Positions 40,244 to 47,551 of a DNA stretch of 64,000 bases are shown here, piece by piece. Made by a program: the position numbers and the translations under genes. Within the stretch, counting starts at the first letter, position 1; every line of letters begins with the position of its first letter. The notes below the pieces were generated by a model. That model was not told the origin of the DNA and did not search any database. It was given only the letters and a program-made list of their open reading frames with translations. The stretch comes from Sphingobium chungbukense (GTDB lineage: Bacteria > Pseudomonadota > Alphaproteobacteria > Sphingomonadales > Sphingomonadaceae): positions 1 through 64,000 of the forward strand of contig NZ_LBIC01000012.1 in NCBI RefSeq assembly GCF_001005725.1, written 5' to 3'.

Positions 40244-41110
40244 TCACCGGAAGACCACGGTCTTCCCGCCATTGAGCAGAACCCGCCGGTCGGCGAGCCA
40301 GCCGACCGCGCGGGCCAGCACCTGCGCCTCGATATCCCGGCCGATGCGGATCATGTCTTCGGCTGTCGCGCGATGGTCGACCCGTTCCACGGCCTGCTCG
40401 ATGATCGGCCCTTCGTCCAGATCGGCGGTTACGAAATGCGCCGTCGCACCGATCAGCTTGACGCCGCGTTCATGCGCCCGGTGATAGGGGCGCGCACCCT
40501 TGAAACCGGGCAAGAAGCTGTGATGGATATTAACGCAGCGACCGGCAAGTCCGGCGACCAGACCCTCCGACAGAACCTGCATATAGCGCGCGAGGATCAG
40601 ATATTCCGACTGCGTCCGATCGAAGATGCCGAGCAGCGCGGTTTCCTGCGAGGCCTTGTCGCCGTTGGGAGGCAGTTCATGATAGGGGATGCCGTGCCAC
40701 TCGGTGATCCGGCGCATGTCTGGATGGTTGGATACCACGCCCATGATGTCGACTGCCAGCGTCCCCGTCTGCCAGCGATGCAGCAGGTCGGCCAGGCAAT
40801 GCGACCCCTTCGACACCGCGATCAGCATGCGCGGTTTTTCGTCGGCTGCTGTCAGGCGCCAGTCCATGGCGAAACGCGTGCCGATATTGGTGAATTCGCT
40901 TCGCAGCCGATCCGTGTCGTTCATATGATCGTCGGTGGCCTCGAATGCGACGCGCATGAAAAAGCGCCCGGCTTCCCTGTCGGCATATTGCTGGCTGTCG
41001 GTGATGAAGCCACCGCGCTCGGCCAGAAACTGGCTCACCGCTGCGACGATACCGACCCGGTCGGCACAAGCCAGAGTCAGCACCCAGGATGGAACGACCG
41101 GATCACTCAC
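40244..41110 (-). CDS. purU: Formyltetrahydrofolate deformylase
   Basis: A 288-aa enzyme that hydrolyses 10-formyl-THF to formate and THF, balancing one-carbon units. The N-terminal ACT domain covers about residues 5-85 (VLTLACADRVGIVAAVSQFLAERGGFITDSQQYAD). The formyltransferase-like domain has the signature VSNHPDMR, RYMQVLSEGL, NIHHSFLPGFKGARPYHRAHERGVKLIGATAHFVT and DEGPIIEQ. An ATG two codons upstream (41116) directly abuts GGGGAG with no spacing. The in-frame GTG at 41110 has six bases of spacing, so GTG is the likelier start. A small hairpin covers the ribosome site. Confidence 0.9.
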   Translation of the reverse strand: MSDPVVPSWVLTLACADRVGIVAAVSQFLAERGGFITDSQQYADREAGRFFMRVAFEATDDHMNDTDRLRSEFTNIGTRFAMDWRLTAADEKPRMLIAVSKGSHCLADLLHRWQTGTLAVDIMGVVSNHPDMRRITEWHGIPYHELPPNGDKASQETALLGIFDRTQSEYLILARYMQVLSEGLVAGLAGRCVNIHHSFLPGFKGARPYHRAHERGVKLIGATAHFVTADLDEGPIIEQAVERVDHRATAEDMIRIGRDIEAQVLARAVGWLADRRVLLNGGKTVVFR

Positions 41111-41116
41111 GCGCAT

Positions 41117-41134
41117 CTCCCCGCAAAAACGGGG
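41117..41134 (-). promoter_or_regulatory. Hairpin masking the purU ribosome-binding site
   Basis: In the purU transcript CCCCG (41134-41130) can pair with CGGGG (41123-41119) around a six-base U-rich loop. The stem includes the GGGG of the Shine-Dalgarno GGGGAG. Pairing would reduce initiation unless opened, a simple translational switch (inference). Confidence 0.4.
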
Positions 41135-41295
41135 GAACCGTTGCCTCAAGCCGACGCGTCGATCAACCCGTTATGCGCTTCCGGTTGTCCCAGCTACCGC
41201 CAGAGTGAAAAGTCGCTCGACTTTCTCGGCACCCAGCACTGTCTATGACACTTGCCCCATGAGAGAGAATTCCAACCTCTTCTCGGCAAGGTTCC

Positions 41296-42312
41296 TCACA
41301 TCTTCTTGGGCATGCATTCGGCGCCAGCCGCCTTGATCGCGCCGCACAGCTTGGCGGCATCGGCGCCGCTCGCCAGCGGCCCGGCCTGCAAGCGGGTCAC
41401 GCCGCCAGCCGTCAAGATGTAGGGTTGATAGCCCGAAAGGCCTTTGACCTTGCCGCTGAGCTGGCTCCACAATGTCCGCGCCCGCGCTTCGGCGCTGAAT
41501 GCGCCGATCTGTACCCGCCAACCGCCGCCATTGGCTGCGCTCGGCGTCTCGACCTTGGGAGCAGACGGTTTTGCCGTCGCCACCCTGGGTGCGGGTGCGG
41601 GTGCGGGCGCGGCTTTGGGCGTGGGAGCCGCCACGGGCGCAGAGGGCGTTTCGGCTGGCCTGGAAGGCGGCAATGCAGCGGTCCGCAACGGCTTGGGAGT
41701 TTCGCGCGACACAGGCATCTCCTGCCTCGGCTCGTCGCTGCCCTGCATGGCCTTTTGTGCCATGGACCGCGCCAGGGCGATGCCGTCATTCCGCTGATCC
41801 TGTGGAATGAACTTGTCCATCTGGCGAAGGCTGGTCGTCGCCTGCGCCAGCCCGGAATCCGACGCCCGGGTCATCAACGCATAGGCGCGCACCCAGTTCT
41901 TTGCCGTCAGGTCGCCGTTGAACATCGCCGTGCCGACGATATATTGCGCCCGCGGTTCCCCCCGGTCGGCGGCATGCTGCAAATAGGGCAGGGCACCCGC
42001 CCGGTCGCCTTGCTGGAACATCAGCAGGCCAAGATTATCCTCGGCGCGCGAATGGCCCTGCGCAGCGGCCTTGCGATACCAGTTGATCGCGGTGGCAGGA
42101 TCGGCTTTCACGCCGCGGCCCAGCTTATAGGCCTGTCCCATGTTGAACTGCGCATCGGGATCGCCGGCCTGTGCCAGCGGCTGCCATTCCGTTACTGCCT
42201 TGCCGTAATCGCCCTGCTGCCAGGCGTCGACGCCTTTTTTTACATCGGCCAGCAGCGGAGATGCCAGACCCAAAATCGTTCCAGCGGCCATCACGCCCCA
42301 GATACGCTTCAT
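41296..42312 (-). CDS. Exported Sel1-repeat and SPOR-domain protein
   Basis: A 338-aa protein with a signal peptide (MKRIWGVMAAGTILGLASPLLA). Sel1-like/TPR repeats cover about 25-175 (AQFNMGQAYKLGRGVKADPATAINWYRKAAAQGH, DRAGALPYLQHAADRGEPRAQYIVG). A Pro/Ala-rich linker spans about 195-265, including a three-fold GGTGCG hexamer run in the DNA near 41589-41608, and a C-terminal SPOR domain spans about 270-338 (WRVQIGAFSAEARARTLWSQL). SPOR domains bind denuded septal peptidoglycan, so it may localise to the division site in the periplasm. GGGAG precedes the ATG. It is divergent from the ParA operon, which ends in another SPOR protein, and both promoters face CtrA-like boxes. Confidence 0.82.
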   Translation of the reverse strand: MKRIWGVMAAGTILGLASPLLADVKKGVDAWQQGDYGKAVTEWQPLAQAGDPDAQFNMGQAYKLGRGVKADPATAINWYRKAAAQGHSRAEDNLGLLMFQQGDRAGALPYLQHAADRGEPRAQYIVGTAMFNGDLTAKNWVRAYALMTRASDSGLAQATTSLRQMDKFIPQDQRNDGIALARSMAQKAMQGSDEPRQEMPVSRETPKPLRTAALPPSRPAETPSAPVAAPTPKAAPAPAPAPRVATAKPSAPKVETPSAANGGGWRVQIGAFSAEARARTLWSQLSGKVKGLSGYQPYILTAGGVTRLQAGPLASGADAAKLCGAIKAAGAECMPKKM

Positions 42313-42356
42313 GCTCATGCTCCCATGGATTCTGTCCATCCTATGCGGGAACAAGG

Positions 42357-42371
42357 TTAATAGCGACTTAG
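42357..42371 (+). promoter_or_regulatory. CtrA-like box 1 (TTAA-N7-TTAG)
   Basis: TTAA (42357-42360) and TTAG (42368-42371) with exactly seven bases between them, one mismatch from the CtrA full site. It lies between the divergent SPOR gene and the ParA operon. Confidence 0.4.
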
Positions 42372-42418
42372 CGTCAAGAATATCGCTTTTTTCCGCGCTC
42401 ATCACGCTTCCGCCTGGA

Positions 42419-42433
42419 TTAACCAATTCTTAG
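42419..42433 (+). promoter_or_regulatory. CtrA-like box 2 (TTAA-N7-TTAG)
   Basis: TTAA (42419-42422) and TTAG (42430-42433) with seven bases between them, 62 bp from box 1 and 51 bp upstream of the parA-like start. Two copies with the same spacing in one promoter region are less likely by chance than one. Confidence 0.45.
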
Positions 42434-42484
42434 GCGCGGCTGTGGCACTCCTTCCACGCAATAGGATTTTCTGGGGGAAGCTGC

Positions 42485-43204
42485 GTGCGCATATTGGCAT
42501 TGGCATCGCAAAAAGGGGGGTCGGGCAAGACGACCCTGTCGGGTCATCTGGCCGTTCAGGCTCAAATGGCGGGCGCCGGTCCGGTCGTGTTGATCGACAT
42601 CGATCCGCAGGGCTCGCTGGCCGACTGGTGGAACGAGCGCGAGGCCGAATATCCCGCCTTTGCCCAGACCACCGTGGCACGCCTTGCCGCCGACCTTGAA
42701 ATCCTCCGCCAGCAGGGCTTCAAGCTCGCGGTCATCGACACGCCACCGGCGATCACCATGGCCATCCAGAGCGTCATTTCGGTCGCCGAGCTGATCGTCG
42801 TCCCGACCCGCCCCAGCCCGCACGACCTGCGCGCCGTGGGTGCCACGGTCGATCTTTGCGAACGTGCGGGCAAGCCGCTGATCTTCGTGGTCAACGCCGC
42901 CACCCCCAAGGCGCGCATCACTTCCGAAGCCGCCGTCGCCCTCTCTCAGCACGGCACGGTTGCCCCGGTCACGCTGCACCATCGCACGGATTTCGCCGCC
43001 TCGATGATCGATGGCCGCACGGTGATGGAGGTCGATCCCAATGGTCGCTCCGCCGCCGAAGTGACGCAGCTCTGGACCTATATATCCGACCGGCTGGAAA
43101 AGAATTTCCGCCGTACCGTCTTCTCGGTTCCGCACAATGCCGTGGGTACGGCAGGGACGGTCCGTCCGGCAAGCGGTGGCTTCGGCCGCCGGATCGCACA
43201 GTAA
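42485..43204 (+). CDS. ParA-family ATPase (orphan, with RHH partner)
   Basis: A 239-aa P-loop ATPase. The deviant Walker A ASQKGGSGKTTLSGHLA is at residues 7-23 with the signature lysine. Walker A' is VLIDIDPQGSLADWW and Walker B is LAVIDTPPA (about 81-88). It is close in type to small ParA/MinD-like proteins that position cargo, plasmids or chemosensory clusters by gradients on DNA. The start is GTG with GGGGAAG upstream. No parB-type gene or parS was recognised. The next gene encodes a protein with a C-terminal DNA-binding-like region, then a TPR-SPOR lipoprotein, spaced 15 and 14 bp apart. Chromosomal, with cell-division or polarity use likely (inference). Confidence 0.85.
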   Translation: MRILALASQKGGSGKTTLSGHLAVQAQMAGAGPVVLIDIDPQGSLADWWNEREAEYPAFAQTTVARLAADLEILRQQGFKLAVIDTPPAITMAIQSVISVAELIVVPTRPSPHDLRAVGATVDLCERAGKPLIFVVNAATPKARITSEAAVALSQHGTVAPVTLHHRTDFAASMIDGRTVMEVDPNGRSAAEVTQLWTYISDRLEKNFRRTVFSVPHNAVGTAGTVRPASGGFGRRIAQ

Positions 43205-43219
43205 GGGGAGCGGAAAGAC

Positions 43220-43780
43220 ATGGCCGAACCGAAACCTCTCGCCTCGCTGACCTCGGGCCTGCTGGCGCGCAAGGGCGCGGCCCAGCCCGCCATGCGCCGT
43301 CCGGTGCTGGGCTTTGGCCTCACCTCCGGAGCGAACGCGCTTCAGGAGGATCTGGGCTGGAACGACATGGGCTTCGACGTCACTCAGCCCGAACCGGCTC
43401 CGGTCGAACCGCGTTCCGTCGCTGGCCTGACGCCGATGACGGCGGTCCCGACCGCTGCGCCGGTTCCCCCGGTCGTGGCCGAACGCGAGGAACTGGCCGA
43501 ACGTATCGCGGAAGCCAGTATCCCAGCCAAGGCCCCTACCAAGGTGGCGAAGCCCAAAAAGGCCTCCCAGGTCCGCACCTCTGCCGTTGCGAAGGGACGC
43601 AAAGCCGCGTTCACCCTGCGGCTCGACGCCGACCGCCATCTGAAGCTGCGCCTCGCCAGCGCCATTGTCGGCCGTTCGGCGCAGCAGATGGTGACCGAAG
43701 CCCTCGACTCTTTCCTGAGCGGTTTACCGGAAATCGACCGGCTGGCCCAACAGCTTCCGCGCGCCCGCGGCGACAATTAA
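43220..43780 (+). CDS. ParA-partner-like protein with C-terminal ribbon-helix-helix region
   Basis: A 186-aa protein. The N-terminal 110 residues are Pro/Ala/Glu-rich and probably disordered, with two conserved-looking stretches, PLASLTSGLLARKGAAQPAMRRP and LQEDLGWNDMGFD. The C-terminal part KAAFTLRLDADRHLKLRLASAIVGRSAQQMVTEALDSFLSG (about 125-170) has the beta-helix-helix pattern of RHH/CopG-type DNA-binding proteins. Such proteins serve as ParB-like partners of small ParA proteins in plasmids. Here the N-terminus might stimulate the ParA ATPase, as short N-terminal peptides of such partners do. I do not recognise a named family. Confidence 0.65.
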   Translation: MAEPKPLASLTSGLLARKGAAQPAMRRPVLGFGLTSGANALQEDLGWNDMGFDVTQPEPAPVEPRSVAGLTPMTAVPTAAPVPPVVAEREELAERIAEASIPAKAPTKVAKPKKASQVRTSAVAKGRKAAFTLRLDADRHLKLRLASAIVGRSAQQMVTEALDSFLSGLPEIDRLAQQLPRARGDN

Positions 43781-43794
43781 GGAACGGCACATCC

Positions 43795-45108
43795 ATGAAG
43801 CGCAAGGCTTTCGCAAAGGCAGCGGTCGCATCGATGCTGATCGGCACGACCATGGTGGGATGTACGGGAGCGGCCTTCCATCCTACGGCCGCCGCGCCGC
43901 GGCAGAGCCCGGATCGTCTGGCGGCAAATGTCGAGAAGGCACTGGCCGACCGTGATGGCGCCCGCGCGGTCCAGGCTGCGGAAGCCGCCGTTGAGGCGGC
44001 TCCCCATGACGCCCGCTACCGCCAGTTGCTAGGCCGTGCCTATGTCGCGAGTGGCCGTTTCGTTTCGGCGGAAGCCGCTTTGGCGGATGCCATGACGCTC
44101 GGCAATCGCGATGCTCGCACGATCATCACCCTGGCACTGGTTCAGGCCGCGCTGGGCAAGGATCGTGCTGCGCGCGACCTGCTTGCCAATCATGCCGATA
44201 CGGTTCCCGCTGCCGACTATGGTCTGGCCATGGCGATGGCCGGGAATGCGGAGGAAGGCGTTCGCATCCTTTCCCAGGTCATCCATGATCCTTCCGCCAC
44301 CGCGCAGACCCGTCAGAATCTGGCCTATGCCTACGCGCTGGCTGGCCGGTGGAAGGATGCACGGATGCTGGCGGGTTTCGACCTCGATCCGCTCGCCGCC
44401 AATGAACGCATCACCCAATGGGCACAGACCGCGATCCCCGGTCAGCCTGCCCAGCGCGTCGCTGCGCTGATGGGCGTGACGATCGATGGCGCCGATATGG
44501 GACAGCCGGTGGCGCTTGCGCTGGCACCCGATCCGGCGCCGGTCCAGATGGCCGCATCGGCGCCTGCCGAACAGACACAGGAAGCCGCGCCTGTCGAGGT
44601 GGCTGCTGCCGCTCCCGCACCTGCTGCTGCCCCGCAGCAGGCTGTTGCAGAAGTGCCGGCTCCGATGATCCAGGCCATTGCGACTCCGGTACGCGTCGCC
44701 GCAGCCGGCACCGCCAGGCCGCGCCAGGCGGCAGCTCCGGCGCCCATGGCCGCGCCCGCCCGTGCCCGGCAGTTGGCCTTCCGCACCGATGGCAAGGGCA
44801 ACAGCAATTGGGTGGTGCAGCTTGGAGCCTATGACAATGCCGCCATCGCCAAGGAAAAATGGGTCGCCATGGCCCGTCGAAACGGCGCGCTGGCAAGCCT
44901 GCCGGTGCTGACCAGCCAGATCACGGTGAACGGCGCGACGTTCGCGCGTCTGGCCGTCAGCGGCTTTGACGACCGTGCCGAAGCGGTTGCGCTGTGCCGG
45001 GCCATCCAGGCCCGCCGCGGTCAGTGCTTCGTGCGTGAGAATGCGGCCGACGCCACGCCGCAGCGCTGGGCGATCGCGACCCGCGGTCGTCAATACGCCT
45101 CCCGTTAG
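43795..45108 (+). CDS. Lipoprotein with TPR-like and SPOR domains
   Basis: A 437-aa protein with a lipoprotein signal (GTTMVGCTGA, Cys about residue 23). TPR-like helices cover about 40-200 (VEKALADRDGARAVQAAEAAVEAAPHDARYRQLLGRAY, AEAALADAMTLGNRDARTIITLALVQAALGK). An Ala/Pro-rich linker spans about 250-330 and a SPOR domain about 340-410 (NWVVQLGAYDNAAIAKEKWVAM, CRAIQARRGQCFV). The SPOR domain predicts binding to septal peptidoglycan in the periplasm. The start is the ATG after AAGGAACGG. It ends the parA-like operon. The divergent gene also ends in SPOR, so the locus encodes two possible septal proteins around an ATPase. Confidence 0.82.
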   Translation: MKRKAFAKAAVASMLIGTTMVGCTGAAFHPTAAAPRQSPDRLAANVEKALADRDGARAVQAAEAAVEAAPHDARYRQLLGRAYVASGRFVSAEAALADAMTLGNRDARTIITLALVQAALGKDRAARDLLANHADTVPAADYGLAMAMAGNAEEGVRILSQVIHDPSATAQTRQNLAYAYALAGRWKDARMLAGFDLDPLAANERITQWAQTAIPGQPAQRVAALMGVTIDGADMGQPVALALAPDPAPVQMAASAPAEQTQEAAPVEVAAAAPAPAAAPQQAVAEVPAPMIQAIATPVRVAAAGTARPRQAAAPAPMAAPARARQLAFRTDGKGNSNWVVQLGAYDNAAIAKEKWVAMARRNGALASLPVLTSQITVNGATFARLAVSGFDDRAEAVALCRAIQARRGQCFVRENAADATPQRWAIATRGRQYASR

Positions 45109-45244
45109 GGACTGCTCCCAGGAGGCGCAGTCAGGGCCGCAAGGCGGAGTGCGCGCTTTACGGCGCGCAATCCGGCGATGATCGGGCCGACGCGTCCATC
45201 TCCAATGTCATGAAATCCAGCTATTTCCTGCCCGCCGGACGGGC

Positions 45245-45339
45245 GGAAGTGGCTCCCCGAGTAGGATTCGAACCTACGGCCATTCGATTAACAGTCGAAT
45301 GCTCTACCGCTGAGCTATCGGGGAGCAACCCGGCTTCCG
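45245..45339. repeat. 95-bp direct repeat, copy 1 (contains tRNA-Asn)
   Basis: Identical to 51193-51287 over 95 bp. It includes a complete tRNA-Asn, six bases beyond its 3' end (GGAAGT on the plus strand, overlapping the CCA end) and 15 bases beyond its 5' end. Similarity continues with single mismatches past 45339. The outer flanks contain a CCCGGC-TTCC-GCCGGG hairpin (45329-45344), kept in copy 2 with one changed base. Confidence 0.9.
45250..45324 (-). tRNA. tRNA-Asn(GTT), copy 1
   Basis: Read on the minus strand it begins TCCCCGATAGCTCAGCGGT, with a 7-bp acceptor stem TCCCCGA/TCGGGGA, anticodon stem TTCGA/TCGAA, anticodon GTT (plus-strand AAC at 45290-45292), T-loop GTTCGAATC and encoded CCA. 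It is a complete 75-nt tRNA. The same gene recurs identically 5948 bp away. Confidence 0.95.
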
Positions 45340-45479
45340 CCGGGCAGGTCGCGCATATGCCGCCGCCCTGCTGAAATGGCAAGGGCTTCGATCGGCTTGG
45401 GCCAGAAAAAATGCAAAAAGAGCACGCGCTTCAAAAGCGACGACAGCTAGGCTCGCTGGAGCCTGGCTGTCCTCAACGA

Positions 45480-46280
45480 TCAGGCTTGGGCGGCCCGGTA
45501 ACGTGGCGCTACGTCGCTTTTCGAAAGATTGGGACCCATGGTGAGCCTCGCCTCCTGCAAGGCCGTCCATTGGCCCTCGTCCGGCAGCGGGGGGATGGTC
45601 ACCGTCTCGCCGCGATCGAAGCCGGTCAGTGCCGCATCGACGAGGTCGTCGACCTCCATCACGAAGCCTTCCGGCAAAGCATCGACGTCCTTCCCCGATC
45701 TCTCCCATATCTCCGTGCGGGTTGCGCCCGGAAGGACCGCCTGTACGCGGATATTCCGGCCTTCGAGTTGCGCGGCCATGGACTGGCTGAGGTTGAGCAG
45801 GAACGCCTTGGTGCCGCTATAGACGCCGTCGAAACTCTCCGGCGCCAGCGCCAGCACGGAGGAGAGGTTGATGATCGCGCCGCCGCCCGCCGCGAGGAAC
45901 GCCTTGCCTGCGGCCGATGCGAGACGCGTGGTGGCCATCACATTTAGGGCGATGATCCGGGAAAGCGTGGCCGCGTCGTTGTCCAGCAGCCCGCCATTGA
46001 GCGACATGCCCGCATTGTTGACCAGCAGCGTGATGTCGCCCGTGGCGAGGCGGCTCTCGACAGTCTTCAGATCGGCCTCGGCGGTCAGGTCCGCCGCGAT
46101 GACCTCCACCGATACGCCGCTTTGGTCGCGCAAACGCCCGGCAAGGGCGTCGAGCCGCGGTTGGTCCCGTGCGACGAGGACGAGATCGAAGCCGCGCTTC
46201 GCCAGCCGGTCCGCATAGACCGCGCCGATACCGGTGGACGCGCCCGTGATGAGAGCGGTCCCTTTTTCCGATTGTGCCAT
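45480..46280 (-). CDS. Short-chain dehydrogenase/reductase
   Basis: A 266-aa SDR. The NAD(P)-binding TGASTGIG is at residues 13-20, NNAGMS at about 87, with catalytic Ser in NLSSVLA (about 138-140) and Y-x-x-x-K in GVYSGTKAF (Tyr about 152, Lys about 156). The C-terminal part has PGATRTEIWE. The start is the ATG with AAGGAG eight bases upstream; earlier ATGs have wrong spacing. It lies 23 bp downstream of the HlyD gene on the minus strand. It may modify a substrate of the efflux system, or simply be carried with it. Confidence 0.85.
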   Translation of the reverse strand: MAQSEKGTALITGASTGIGAVYADRLAKRGFDLVLVARDQPRLDALAGRLRDQSGVSVEVIAADLTAEADLKTVESRLATGDITLLVNNAGMSLNGGLLDNDAATLSRIIALNVMATTRLASAAGKAFLAAGGGAIINLSSVLALAPESFDGVYSGTKAFLLNLSQSMAAQLEGRNIRVQAVLPGATRTEIWERSGKDVDALPEGFVMEVDDLVDAALTGFDRGETVTIPPLPDEGQWTALQEARLTMGPNLSKSDVAPRYRAAQA

Positions 46281-46303
46281 ATTCATAACTCCTTGCATGA
46301 TGA

Positions 46304-47464
46304 TCATTGGGAAAGGCGGACGCGCGCCGTGACCGACAGGCCGGGGCGCAGGGAGGCGAGGCCGGCCTGGTCCGGGTCGAGGCGGATACGCACCGGCACA
46401 CGCTGGACGATCTTGGTGAAGTTGCCGGTGCCCGGTTCGAAGGGCAGCAGCGCGAAAGAAGAGCCGGAGCCGGGCGCGAAGCTTTCTACATGGCCCTTGA
46501 GCGCATTGCCGCGCAGCGCATCCACGTCGATCGAAACGGGCTGGCCGATGCGCATGTCGCGCGTCTGAGTCTCCTTGAAGTTGGCGATCACATAAAGATC
46601 GTGGAGCGGCACCAGCGAGAGCAGGCGTGATCCTGCCTGCACATAGTCGCCGACCCGAGCCTGCCGGTTGCCGACCACACCGTTGATGGGCGCGCGGACC
46701 AGCGTGTGCCGCTGGTCCTGCCGGGCGAGGTCGAAGGCTGCGGCGGCGCGGCGGCGCTGGGCGACCGCTTTGGCGAGCGCCGCGTCGAGCGTTCCCCGGC
46801 GGGCCGAGGTGACGCCCGCCTGCCGCTCGGCGACGATCAGGTCGGCGCGTGCCCGAGCCGCACCCTGCCGCGCGCCGATCGCAGCGGTACGATAGCGGTC
46901 GGCCTCCGCACGGGCGACGGCGCCGGTCGCGACCAGCGCCTCATAACGGCGGCGGTCGACATCGCTGCGTCCCGCTTCGGCATCGGTCGCCCGGATCGCC
47001 GTGCGCGTGGCGGCGATGTTGGCGGTGGCAAGCCGTTCCTCCGCATGGAGGCTGATGAGGGCGGCGCGGGCATCCGCCACGGCGGCGTCGGCGCCGGCCA
47101 GATCCGCTTGAGCCGAGACGACGCGCGCATCGAATTCCTCCGGATCGATGCGCACCAGCGGGTCCCCGCGATGGACGGTCTGGTTGTCGCGCACCAGCAC
47201 CGCCTCGACCAGCCCGCGTATCTTGGGCGCGACGCTGGTGGTGTCGGCGGCGATATAGGCGTCGTCGGTCGATTCGGCCGAGGGGCGGGATGTGAGCCAT
47301 GCCGTGCCGCCCAGCGCCACCGCTACGGCCGCGGCGGACATGAGCACGACCCGCGGCACTCTGGGCTCCGCCGGTGCCGGGGGCCCGGCCTGATGCGACG
47401 CCTCTGGGCGATCTGGTCTCTCTTCCAGTTCGATGACCCTGTTTTCGATCGTGTCTGTCCGCAT
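46304..47464 (-). CDS. HlyD/EmrA-type membrane fusion protein
   Basis: A 386-aa periplasmic adaptor. One N-terminal transmembrane helix is at about 38-57 (VVLMSAAAVAVALGGTAWLT). Biotinyl-lipoyl-like halves are VAPKIRGLVEAVLVRDNQTVHRGDPLVRIDP and APINGVVGNRQARVGDYVQAGSRLLSLVP, around a long coiled-coil hairpin (about 110-225). EmrA-type beta-barrel residues are seen near VIANFKETQTRDMRIGQPVSIDVD. It pairs with the divergent MFS exporter and outer-membrane factor to span both membranes. It is the first gene of the minus arm, reading from the shared promoter. Confidence 0.9.
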   Translation of the reverse strand: MRTDTIENRVIELEERPDRPEASHQAGPPAPAEPRVPRVVLMSAAAVAVALGGTAWLTSRPSAESTDDAYIAADTTSVAPKIRGLVEAVLVRDNQTVHRGDPLVRIDPEEFDARVVSAQADLAGADAAVADARAALISLHAEERLATANIAATRTAIRATDAEAGRSDVDRRRYEALVATGAVARAEADRYRTAAIGARQGAARARADLIVAERQAGVTSARRGTLDAALAKAVAQRRRAAAAFDLARQDQRHTLVRAPINGVVGNRQARVGDYVQAGSRLLSLVPLHDLYVIANFKETQTRDMRIGQPVSIDVDALRGNALKGHVESFAPGSGSSFALLPFEPGTGNFTKIVQRVPVRIRLDPDQAGLASLRPGLSVTARVRLSQ

Positions 47465-47503
47465 GGTCCGGTTCCTGACCCCATTGCATAAATATTATGA
47501 CTG

Positions 47504-47515
47504 TCATATATATGA
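47504..47515. promoter_or_regulatory. Palindromic operator candidate in the divergent efflux promoter
   Basis: TCATATATATGA (47504-47515) is a perfect 12-bp palindrome in an 87-bp A+T-rich gap between hlyD-like and MFS genes, with further ATGA/TCAT repeats around it (47497-47525). It is a likely site for the TetR regulator encoded at the end of the plus arm (inference). Confidence 0.5.
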
Positions 47516-47551
47516 TGAATATCATTTGTCTAGGGCGGAACATAAATTCTC

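Noticed and set aside
41587..41612. Tandem GGTGCG hexamers as a possible variable repeat locus
   Set aside because: Only about three copies, in frame, encoding the Ala-Pro linker of the Sel1-SPOR protein; low-complexity coding sequence explains it.
42856..43794. An in-frame extension that would fuse the TPR-SPOR lipoprotein to upstream sequence
   Set aside because: It overlaps parA and the RHH gene in another frame, and the lipoprotein signal requires the start at 43795.
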